Below, piece after piece: positions 10,826 to 22,800 of a stretch of DNA of 64,000 bases; the stretch's first letter is position 1, and each line of letters opens with the position of its first letter. The notes beneath the pieces were generated by a model that saw nothing but the letters and a program-made list of their open reading frames with translations, searched no databases and was not told the DNA's origin. Origin of the DNA: Siphonodentalium dalli (taxonomy: Eukaryota > Mollusca > Scaphopoda > Gadilida > Siphonodentaliidae); contig CP136065.1 in assembly GCA_032622095.1 (NCBI GenBank), positions 98,463,343-98,527,342 on the forward strand. The letters are read 5' to 3'. A program made the translations under genes and the position numbers.

Positions 10826-13800
10826 GTGAGTGGCACGAGTTCAGTTTCCTTTCTAGCACATAATATCACCCCTGTTAAAGACATATGGTGGACTTATTTC
10901 ATTTAATAACCATCAGTTAGTGCCCAAACACTATCTCAATTGGAAGATGGAAATGCACGAACTATGATTGTCGAAAATTTCATTTCCCATTTAATATAAA
11001 ACAACGACTGACCTACGCACAATTATAAATATTTACTACTCCAGTTAGGGTAAGTTCATACGCTGGCAAGTTTGCACGGTATGGTTTGTAGGCATTTTGT
11101 CGTAGAAAACGATATGGTGCCAGAATATATATGAACAGAAACATGCATATAAAATGCATCTATACTAAAGCAAACTACGTGCGAAATAAAATCTATGTAG
11201 TTCCACCTGTAACCATGCTACCGGAATTTGCCTGTAAATTGCATGCCATTATCTCGCAAGAATCAATCATACAGGTATTTGAATGCAAATACCAGTAGCA
11301 CCGTTACAAGTGGAGTTTTACTTCTCATGTCGTTCGCTTTGGTAAGATGCATGTTATATGCATGTTTCCGTTCAAATGATGGCACCATGTGGTTTTTTAT
11401 GACGAAATCCTCCAAAAACATACCGTGCAAACTAGCCAGCGTATGAACGTACCCTTATGACACATTATTGGGCATAAAAATTACGATAATGATTGTACGA
11501 ACAATAGTCACTCCGTGTAATATATTTATACTAATGACGCCGTTTTCTTACTATTTGGATATGAAATTTATGAAAATAACTTATTTTGCATGGTTATTTG
11601 TTATTCCGTTCGTAAAAACTCAGCCTCGTGTTTCAAGTGGTCCTGCTAAATTGCTATATGATGCTGGTTGGTCCTGCCGAATTGATCTGATGCTGGTATG
11701 GGTGCGATTACTTGTCGTAGACGAGCTATTTCCCCACACTGCATGGAAGTAACCCTAATAAAAACTCACTATTAGTGACACCGAGATAACCCACCGAAAC
11801 GATTACAGTCGCGTGATGTTCCGTAATTTTGGGGAATACTGCAAGCTTTCCGAGAAATGAAAAGTCGACAGGAATACGATAGACTCAGTTTGAATAAGGC
11901 CGTATGTTAACACAGACTGCTTGTAGGGGAAACTGATGCTGTTAAGGAAATGTGTCATTATGTTTTCAAATTTTGTCATTATGTGGTGTTTGGCAAATAC
12001 GATCAATTTGAGAAAAAGCTAGTGCCTCCATGAAACATTCATGAACATACACATTTTAAATTTAGTTAATCATTGCTGTCCAGGCGTCTGCAAAGAAGTA
12101 GCAATAGCTATATTGAACATAGGGTCCGGTTTGCAAGAACCAAACATATCATTAATTAAATGTCATTAGTTAAATGTCATTATTTAAATATTTTACAATA
12201 AATAAGTTTTTGAATATCTTACAACATAATGTATTTTCCTCCACTCGTTCAGATTAGCCAAAGACCGTAAAATGGAAAAAAAGTTTGGTTGATAAATTTG
12301 AGACCGATTCATTTGTGTCGTTTCGAATGTTTTAATCAACGGTCGCGTGCACATTGCACATGTACATATGTAGGAAGAACATCTACAGCTGTCTTCGTTC
12401 TTAACCGTTTATGGTACACCATAATTCTGATAACTAAAACAAAGCGAAAGCGGTGCATGCAGTTTCGAAAATATTTAATGTTCAGATAGCGCAACATACA
12501 TGTACCTTTCCGGGCATTATTCCGTTTCCAGAATTGCAACAAATACAAATACAATATTTGATTTGGACCCAATCGTCGTGTTCGAAGTTCGATTGTTTAT
12601 TACTTCAATGCCTCTTTTTGTGACAAATAAGGCTCGTAGAAACGTCATGTATTTATCGACCAATCTAAAAAATTCAAAAGCGAATATTAGTAGTATTTTG
12701 GAGCGCAACCGCCATACGCGTGGCTTTAATATAGCCAACGAAATGAAACTCTTTAGTTTTACAGCTGTTTATAAATATTTAAATGCCTCAATGATTCGGT
12801 GTTATATAGGTATTCTTTGGTAGTAATGAAGTGGCCACCATTACAGAGAGGTATGTGCATTTTTCTCGAAAAACTGTACACGTCAAAAATTTAAACGACA
12901 AATTATGTGTGACGCCACACACCAGTACGTTAGTTACCTGATTTCGAGCTCGGGCATAGTTAATATTGGTATGGTGAGAGGTCCTCTTTGGAACCACAAC
13001 GATCTATTGTTAGAAATTCTGAGAGGCTACAACAACACCACCAAACCAAGGGTCTCAAAATGGAATAGGAAACATGTTTTAATTATTTCTTAACATTATG
13101 TGTACATGGACATAATAGAACATTTGACATTTCATATTCATATATCCTTCGTGGTATGAGTGGGGTATTTATCTCTTGTCCACAGTTCACGAACACACAC
13201 CTTGAACTCATTCTACTGACAAACACACATACCTTTGAGATATATATTTTGCAAACAAAATTTTGTTCTCACTCCCAAATAAACATGAGGAAAATCAGGG
13301 GGTTGCAAAACATTGCAGGAAGGTGAGCAGCTTTGTTACGATTTTAGTTGTTAACTGCTTGTTGTTTATATCTTCCTGGAGTTACAATAGATAGAAGATA
13401 ACAGTTACACCAAAGTGCACAATGAGGTCGAGAAACGTTTTATTTATGAATGAATGAATGAATGATGCTTTAACCCTTTGATTGCCAGGGGCCGATCTCA
13501 TCGGCCCTAATTTACGGTGTGTAAAATCGGCCATAAAAAAATAAAAAATTGTTTTTGTTTTTGTTTTTTTTAGATTTATTTTTTGTTTGGGTTGAATTTT
13601 TTTTGGATATGCTTAAAGACACGGTTGGCCTTGGCGGTGGGTATCCTGTGAAAATATCTCCACCCGTCAAAAACCGCCATAAAGAGAAAGAACATCAAAA
13701 TGTAGATATACTTTGTCCGTATACAAATAAGAAATATCGCATAAACAGTATGTTGTGGTCATGTGTTTGACCATTGTTATGTAAACAAAAGCGTAAAAAG

Positions 13801-16800
13801 TAACTTTTCTGGTGTTTGTTTATATTTTGATGGTAAACATAAAGAGCGTTCTTTGTTGGTGAATACCTGATATGGAACTAATAAAGAGCGTTTATGCCAT
13901 TTGTGTGTGATTAGCCGGTAGCATTGTGCTGTCTTCTGTAACACAATCAGGCTCTTGCTTAGGTAAAATATAGTAGGTCTTTATGATAACATGCTGTTTA
14001 CGCGATGGTTATGGTATATATGAACGGAACTGTATGCGTTTTACTGTTTTTCTGTTTATGGTGTTTGGAACAAATATGAATATTTTCGACAATTAAGGCC
14101 GCACGTGCCTTTAAGCATGCTATAGCGAATTTAAAAACAAACTGGATAAAACCTTAGGGGCATGTTATCACTCAAAACTATCACCATGTATTCATAGTAA
14201 TAATTTTTATGCCCATGAAAAACGTAAGATTCCCTGGCACCAAACCTACAAAATAAGTCTGTTAAAGAATATAAGACAAAATTACTAAAATTGTCAAAAA
14301 TTGTCAAAAATAATAACAAATGATGAAAAATTGTTAGGCCAATGCATTCTCTTATATATGCGAGCGACCTATGGTCGACTCGCATATATAAGAGAATGCA
14401 TTGGCACAGGGTATATGGTTTGATACAAAAATCGGACCTGGCACTCAAAGGGTTAATCTCAGCCATTTTTACATGAAACATGAGCGATGGTTAACTATTT
14501 ACAATATTTACACATATATAACATTATATAAATGCTCACAATAAACTAGAGGTTGTAAACATACAAGGAACATTTGAAATAAACAAACATGCAGCATTAG
14601 CATACACTAAACATATACCAAACACACACAATATAGCTACAAACAAACAATATTTGCATATATTACGTATCTTATTCATCATTCATAATTGTGTCCTTTT
14701 TATTAAAAATGTTTCAACTCGAGTTTTTTAAAGATCGCGAAATTATTTAATATGTCAGGGCTGGTCGAGTTAAGAAGTTCGAATAAGAGTTCCCTCGAAG
14801 GTTCGTCATAACATGCCTTCGGAATGTATTTTTCTCGTAATTTTTCAAGTTGCAGACACAGAATAATAAAATGGAATTCATCGCATAGTAAGGCGTTACA
14901 AAGTGAGCATGAACTATATTTGTTGCTGCTTTTATGTTTGGGATTCTGTTTTTCCCATCTACCGGTCTCAATACCTAATCTATGATTGGACGTTCTCATT
15001 TTCTGAACGTAGACCATCATGCCAAATGGCATGTTCATGTAGTGCCAGCTAATTGAAGGCTGTACTTTCATATGTTTATAAAACTCCCCTCTATCTGAAG
15101 AATCAACATCGTTTCGCCACTGAGTTCTAAACTCTTGAATTAGTGTATCATTAAATATTCTAAAGGAGCTGCATGACAGAGGAGTTTGGTTGTCCCAGTT
15201 GTCATTAAGATTCGCGGGCTCGATAACTCCTGAAATGTGATCAATAAAACGTACGCGTTTAGTTTTGTGCAATTCAAGCAGTAATTTATAAAGTACTGAT
15301 GTTGTACCTGTATCTTTCTTTACCATCCGACACCAATATGAGATCATTCTCTTCTTGATTTCAATAGAGAGTGGCCATCGGCCTAACTCTCTGTAAACCA
15401 TATAAGTCGGCGTGCTACTTTTCATATTCGTCAATGTTTTACAAAATCCTAGGTGTACCGTTTCAATATCACGACTATTTTCGAACCCCCAAATCTCACA
15501 ACCGTACAATAAATATCGAATCTTCTTAATATGATGAGTGGGGTCTCATCGGTATATTCTGGTTGTCATCTTATGCCAATATAGAACACTAGATTTAGAA
15601 AATCAGGTTTATTAAAGCTAAAGTTAAATACGATCATGGTTGATGCTACTAATTCCAGTTATTGTACAGGAGCGGTAGTCACAACTCTAGTTGAGACAGT
15701 TGAACATACTCTCTCTTGCACTCAGAGGTATGGTAGTTTAATATGCAGATATATCATCATTTCAGGAAATATGTCACTTGAGAGTCTGAAGCTTTTCCTT
15801 TCTTTCTTTTTCCTCAAGAAAAAGAACTTCATTTTTTTACATTACAGGCTACGTGACGTATACGTAGCACAATAATTCTACCTCTGAATTAGTGATCAAT
15901 AAGTCTGTGGTTGCCTGTTAAAAAGTATGCCATTTATTCTAACAACTGCGCGGGTTGTGGTCAACAATATGCGAAGTTGGTTTGTGTTTGTATTTTGGCA
16001 TAACACGCATGACCCAGATTGGCAGTCGATCAACCATTTGATAGAATTTAGTGTAAAATATGGGTTATGTAAATATCTTAACTTGACAACTTGTTTTAAT
16101 GACAAAATTATTATAGTTTACCATTTTATATAGTTGTGACGTTGTCACAGATGTGTGATTTTAAATTCCATTCAATGATATAAGCCATATCGGACCAGGT
16201 ACATGTAACTTCGGACGAAGGTTCTTATCTTATAAATTATGCAACTTGGCTGGTGCAAATGTCAACTCCACTATTTAAGGCCTATTTATGCCCACAATAA
16301 CATAAATCATTTTTGCAGGTAATATAGGTAATCAAGTTACATGGATCATATGTGGGCGTTCAGTTGTTTTGGCAAATAATTACAAGAGGGCGTACAATCT
16401 GTTTGTGGTTTGTTTGACCGCCATCTCACCCTGGTATACCTTCCTGCATTTGTACCTGGTTATATCAAAATCACATAGCCAATAATTCAGCTATGCCAGC
16501 CTTTGCCGCAACAACTTGTGGTAATGGATTATTTTGTTGATTTTCGCGATGCCTATCTGTTAGGATTGATTGATTGATTGATTGGGGTTTATTGTCGCTT
16601 TAACAACTAAGGCCATATCACGACATTGCCAGTTTTAGTGGTGGAGGAAATCCGCACACTTGCGACTAATCTAACAGTGATTTCAATGGCTGATAAACTC
16701 GTCAACCATGTGCGGCAAACCACCGGCCATCGGCGAGTAACTGGTAACTCCACCAGATAACGATTTCGAGTTACAAAGTCCACGATGGAAACATGTGGAT

Positions 16801-19800
16801 TTGAACCCTTATCGCCAGCGCTGGAGGGCGAAACATCTTGGAGTTGTACCCCTAACCGATTGAGCCACCGAGGCCCCTTAGGATTGACGATGATTGCATC
16901 TTTCCAATTGCATCTCTTCTAGATCACGTCACTGTGTAAGAGAGGTTGTCTTGAACGCATATGTTATAAATGTGTTGGTAAACAATAGTCTATATGTTGG
17001 CTGAGATGTTGTCTGCTTTCACCATTATGTATCATATTTATATTTTATAACAGACTATGGTTGCTTGGGTCCCACACATGCGTACTACAGCTCTTTGGAG
17101 AAATGTTACTGGGTTGGAGGGACGGATTTTGTGAATGAACCGACCGCTTCATCAATATGTGCAGCTCAGGGAGGGTATATAATCGTGTTACTGACTGCTG
17201 CGACGTACTCTTTCGTGACAAATACGTGAGTAAATACATACCTAATCTAAGTTAACTTACATACCCACACCAGTACCAGTATGAATCTGATTGTATGTTA
17301 ATACAGACTGATACAGGTCCTATAGATACAGCATGTTGTGTTATGAGTTAATGCGGTACGAAACACTATGTTGCGGCTCAACGCCGACAGATCAACAAAT
17401 TTTGTTTCAGCATTACCAGCAAACAACGCCATTTTTTCTTATAAATTAAATATAGTGATTATCGTTGGCGAAATAATTCGGGGGTGTTTATCAGTGATTT
17501 GTTCGAGACGAAACACAATCTGTTTGTTTACATATTTGTGTAAATTCACTGAATGTTTTTTAATGTTGTGACAATATATTAATTATGAGTCATACTGACA
17601 TATCGAAGCTATAATGGTCGCGTCAAAATGTCATTTCCTGGAAGCGTACACGTGCTTCCCGTAAATAGCATTACATCGTGTTACGTTAATATTTCCGATT
17701 GGTCACTCTTATCGTGGAACTGCTAATAGTGAATTCTGATTGGAGCTACTGACGTGAATACCATGGTTCGAGAAATAGAAACTCTACGAGAGGTTATCAT
17801 ATCCACTAGTTATATGTAGCTCTGTAGTTAATTCAGACTGGGACAACATGGAGCGTCAAATACACAGAATATCATAATAAAGATCATTGATACTGTGAAA
17901 AAAAGCATCGCAGTTATCGAAAATTATCATCTGCTTTAAAATTTCTGCGCAAAAATTGCCGCAAACGTTCTGTGTTGTCACCATATCAGCAATATCCCTT
18001 TTTATGGTATATTTCTGACGTACCACCCACCCCTTCGATGTTTCTAGATTTTATTATTTGAATAAGTCTTTTGTGGTACATAAAGTCCATATATATTTAT
18101 CGTTGATCACCGGAGCCGGTAATGCCTGTCAAATAATATTAAGTAATATAGTATAACAGAAAGTATAACGAAAGCGACACAAACTGCGCACATGCCATAA
18201 GGTAATGGACGGCAAAGTTCCATCATATCTCGCCAAACAATTATCCCATACAGTTGGCGAATCAAGTCGGTATCCCACAAGGAACCCGTTGAGATATACC
18301 AATTATTTTATAATACCCGACTCAAATCAAGTTTCATCCCAAGTATGATAGAAGAATGGAACAAATCATGTAAACTACCGCTGCTGTACAATTTCTGACC
18401 CAGGGGACCCTGAACCAATCAGGGTCTAAATCGTTGCTAACTTGTATAAGAATCGGGGAGACAATGAACATATTCTAAAATCACCCTCGTACTATATAAC
18501 GCAGGCCATATATATATATAGTGAACATCATTTCGCAATAATTGCAGTGATCTGAATTTTGACAGATATGACAATGATATCGCAGTGGTAATCCGTGTGA
18601 AGATGCAAACCATTATTTTTTCGATTGTCCCATGTATATTGACCACAGAGTCCATATGTGGAACAGATGAGATGACCTGAACATGGCGATTGTCTCAGTT
18701 ACTAAAATATAAATATCCTCTTCGGCATTCCATGTTACAGCAATAACCTGATGGTGTCTTTTCGATACAGTCTAATCATACATATCATCTACAGACCGTT
18801 TCACTAAACATTTTCCATAATTTTCATAACTTTACCATCGTTAATACTTGCCCCAATTTGTCAGTAACCGCGTTCACAGCCATAGCTGTAAAACCACACC
18901 ATCCTGTAAATAAATGTGGCCTCTGTCTGGAGGACGGTGCTCAAATGTGTGTCAATTGACAGCGTGGACACTCGGAGCACCGTTTTCCAAAGAAACCCAA
19001 CAACACCTTATTTCACTAGTTTCCGTATATAACACTACTAACATAATTATACACTTTCATATCGTCATATTCCTATTCACTAGTAGCTGTTTTCCTTGTG
19101 TAGAAGCTGCACAATCAGATTCAAGTCGCCAATACATACCGCACACACTCTGGCATTAGAATCCCTACTGCCCGTTAGCACAACCTGAAAAGAAAAGTAC
19201 ATTGTATAAAAAATACTATTTTTAAAAATAGTCTATTTTATGAAGCATCAATTATATAGTATAGAACAATTATAACAAAGTACCGATATGTAATATAAGG
19301 TTAATTATGTTCGAGTCAATACATGTCCCCGTAGTACTGCGTACTGTACCATTGCCTTCAATGTATATTGACAACGTTAAGGCCAAGTGTCAGCACGTCT
19401 CTGGTCCGACGCTGTTGTATACGACGTGCCAGACACGGGTCGCGCTAGGACTCTCAGAGATAAGGAGTGACGTCAAAACTTCAAATTGCGCATTCTCTCA
19501 GCAAAAGGGGTACTGAATGGAAAGTGATTTCCCCTTAATCACGACCACGTGTTTAGCACGTCATATAAAACAGCCTCGAGTCACAGCAGACGTTTAGCAC
19601 ATCGGCACCAGACGGCTCCAGACGTGTAGCACGTCGGGTCGTGCCATAGAAATTCTTATGAGCCAGTTGGTTTTATACGTCGTGCTTCAGTCGAGCTATC
19701 TTGGATTTTGTCATTTTCACACTGATTAGGCTGGCGCGACCCATATATGGCCTAATTCTTTGTTAATTCTTGTTCCTCAATAATCTATTTCTCAGTAGGG

Positions 19801-22800
19801 GTTGGTTCCAACTCAATATTGCATGATTTTAGTGACTTTTGAGAGCCACTATCGCCATACATATTGAATTAATTACTGGGGAGAAATTGCATGATTGGAA
19901 GCAACGCAAAGTAAAATTGGCTCATCAAAGTCAACTAAATCATGCAATATTGAGATGGGACATTCATCTACTGTGAAATACATCTTTCAGGAACAGGTGT
20001 CAACTAAGAAATATATTACATGAATCGTTTTTTCAGAACATATACAAAAAGTTCCCAAGTTTTAAACTGGTGAAGAAAGTGTAGAAAACAAAAGATTCCC
20101 ATTCATTCATATGCAGGAAATGTTCATATAATAATTTCAGCAAACACCTAAAATAATGTTGTTTGTTGAACTAATCATTTGAGCCTCCCAAGTGAGCTAT
20201 AGTTGTACATCAGTAACTATCAGTTTCACAATCAGTCATTCTATGTGCTAGTATTACACTAGGATTCAACTTTCAGCACAAAAGTACTATAAATAGTTGG
20301 TCTGAACACTTGTCATGGACTTTCTATTTCTCGAACCACTGGATTTGACATCAGAAGCACCAATCAGAACTCACTATTAGTAGCACCAAATAAAAAAGTC
20401 CAATCGAAACATTAATACCATAGCGCAATGCAAGCAGGGAACAATTAAAGATATTCTGTTTCCCAGATGAGGATATCCCCATATAATTTGCCATAATTTT
20501 TCTGATGTGACAATTGAAAATGCCGCTATTGTACAATGGCATTCTCAATTGCAACAGTATGTATGAATAACACAATATATTATTGAACCAGGTAACCATA
20601 CTATGAAAATATCTGAATTTCCACAGAGGACACTTCAATGAAACTGAACATTGTGCCAATAATTTATAAAATTTCATTGTTTCTACGTGTACTGTACGAA
20701 AAATGCAAATATGGCCATTGGCATTGAAGCCATTGAACGTGAACTTAAAGGTACTCAATCTAATCAAATGGTCCCCATACCATCAAGGTACAACATTTCT
20801 TCAAATTAGCTTTTGTTATCATAATTGATTTATTGCAACAAAATAATGCTAACCACTATCAACTATGGTATCAACTTTCACAAAACTTGTTATTTATCAA
20901 CATTTTGTTCAACAAAATATGGCCGTATAATCACTAAAATATAACGAAATTTGACCGTATTACCACTTGATTTTAGAGTTATACATCTTCATCCGCAATT
21001 TTGTCCCAGACCCTCCGTTTGACCACGTGTTTCTGGACCACATATTATTACAGATCTCGAGAAATAACAAACTTCAAAAATTGATATATGATCACTCTGA
21101 GCTTTGGTGGGTGGGTTCCTCCACTCGAATACAATATGTTTTACACCCGAAGCCAAAGAAATAGTAATTTAGGAGCGTCTGATCAGATGGGGTACCTTTA
21201 ATTGACCATAGCAAAATATCAATGTACTGAAACATTGTACTAGTATGAACACTTACCAAAATATTGCAAACTTGGTCCACATCAATCAAGCTATTTTGAT
21301 ATAAAGACATAGTTTGCAACTGCAAGCTTCTCATAATGGCCAGAACATGTACTTGTCAGCTCTAAAATAAAACATACATGTATATTAAATCAGGCTGTAC
21401 ATGAAATTAACATATAAAATGTATGTATGTAGTCTGTAGAATCTTAATCATGTACACATACTTTAATATCACCTCCGGTGTTGTCGCTTGAGGAATGGGA
21501 ATATAAATGACACTGAATTTTCAAGTGTTTAAACCTTTCTTCCAACCACCTTGCAGAGGTGGCGCCAGATTTCACAGGTACAAGCAGTCAGAAAGACTAC
21601 TATCCCTGACATAAGGATGGCTACATTGCAGATTACCCTGACGGGGAAGGGGGTAGATAGATAGATATTTTAATAGGTAAACCCTACGGGATATATATCC
21701 CATTTACAGGTCCTATATATGTAGATATAAAATAAATACTCATAACAATGAACATAGACAGTTTTTACGAGAGCTGCCAATGCTGCTGCTGGAGCGCATA
21801 GACGTAACGTATATACTATCTGTATTCGATGGCCTGGTGAATTGAATTCGCTGCTTTGTCTGCAAACTGGAATTCTCTTACCACGCGATTGCTGAGTACC
21901 AAGTCAAGATAATAGTTGATAATGGTAACCTTTGTTGATTGATCGATTGCTTATTAGAGGCATTGTCAAACGATTGGAACTAACAAACTTAGTAGCATGC
22001 CCATCATAAAACATATTTACATTATAGAGTATCCACCCGTCAACAAAATAAACATTGCATAAAACAAACCACTCGCATATATGAGTCTATTAAGAGAATG
22101 CGCTGGCATAATATCATTAACCCTTTCATGCCGGGAGCTGCGCTGGGCAGCATTAAAGATTCTGTGCCCGTGCATTATCTAATAAATGCGAGTCTCGGTG
22201 CCTCACATATATAAGAGAAAGCATTGGCTTACAAGTTCAAGGAATATTTTGTTAGACCAATGCATTCTCTTATATATGCAAGGCGCCCCATGGTAATTCG
22301 CATACATGTATACCTGTATAAGAGAATGCATTGGCACAGGGTCTTCGCAAAATTTCATGACGCTGCAGTCATGAAAGTGTTAATGCTAACCCAAGACATT
22401 GAAGGCAGCTCCCGTTATGAAAGGGTTACACATGTAGGTCAACATAAACAAATTAACCAATTAAAAAATAAAAGTTTGAGCCTATACTTGCCGACCTCAT
22501 ATGTTTCTGATATGTAGGCCTACAAGTAACACGAACAAGACTTGGTGTGAACAAAAAGGACTTTAATTCATATCCTTGTCGTTAGACGCTTTGTATGATT
22601 ACCAACGTTTAGCAACGTCAAGCTCAGTTAGTGAGCCTCGTGATTCCAGGCGTTGCACTTATCTCACTCATTCTGTTAGATATAAATACTATAATATAAC
22701 TTCTGTTCTGTGAATTTTCTTAGAAACCCCCTATCATTCAAAGTCAGTGACATGAAAGTTGAATCTTGATTGAAGTTCGAACTTAAACTTTAAATATTAG

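Larger units (their letters stand above)
13474..14452. mobile_element. piggyBac-like MITE, 979 bp, TTAA target duplication
   Basis: Termini are CCCTTTGATTGCCAGG and the inverted CCTGGCACTCAAAGGG, flanked on both sides by TTAA (13470-13473 and 14453-14456). CCC...GGG ends at duplicated TTAA are the hallmark of piggyBac elements. There is no transposase frame, so it is non-autonomous. It contains a second MITE (13617-14110) and a 68-bp palindrome (14338-14405). Confidence 0.75.
13441..15540 (-). mobile_element. 5'-truncated LINE carrying nested MITE insertions
   Basis: Read on the - strand: a LINE 3' coding end (15540-14703), a short 3' UTR, then a piggyBac-like MITE (14452-13474), then a GCATCATTCATTCATTCATTCAT tail (13469-13441). 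The simple-repeat tail is in the orientation expected for the LINE, so the MITE appears to have inserted in its 3' UTR. A further MITE sits inside the first. All lie in intron 1 of gene A. Assigning the tail to this LINE is inference. Confidence 0.5.
17690..20412. repeat. Inverted-repeat-bounded segment, about 2.7 kb
   Basis: About 95 bp at 17690-17785 (with CTAATAGTGA and TGGTTCGAGAAATAGAAA) recur inverted at 20318-20412, including an exact 18-bp match of the last motif. Single copies of the inner part, with the TAATAGTGAGTTCT core, also occur near 11770-11820 (inverted) and 56810-56900. The pair could be termini of a decayed DNA transposon or two independent MITE copies. No transposase is seen between them, and a LINE fragment lies inside. 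Confidence 0.45.

Noticed and set aside
10693-10884. Open frame of 63 codons on the - strand at 10.8 kb and its relative on the + strand at 57.45 kb
   Set aside because: These are the antisense shadow of exon 1. The sense strand has the signal peptide and GTGAGT donor in both copies.
16797-16867. tRNA gene on the - strand
   Set aside because: A and B box sequences are present, but there is no cloverleaf with anticodon and acceptor stem, and the unit ends in an (AATC)n tail with target duplications, so it is a SINE.
20351-20767. 138-codon frame on the - strand
   Set aside because: Low-complexity hydrophobic composition with no domain, no splice support and no paralogue. Likely chance in AT-rich DNA.
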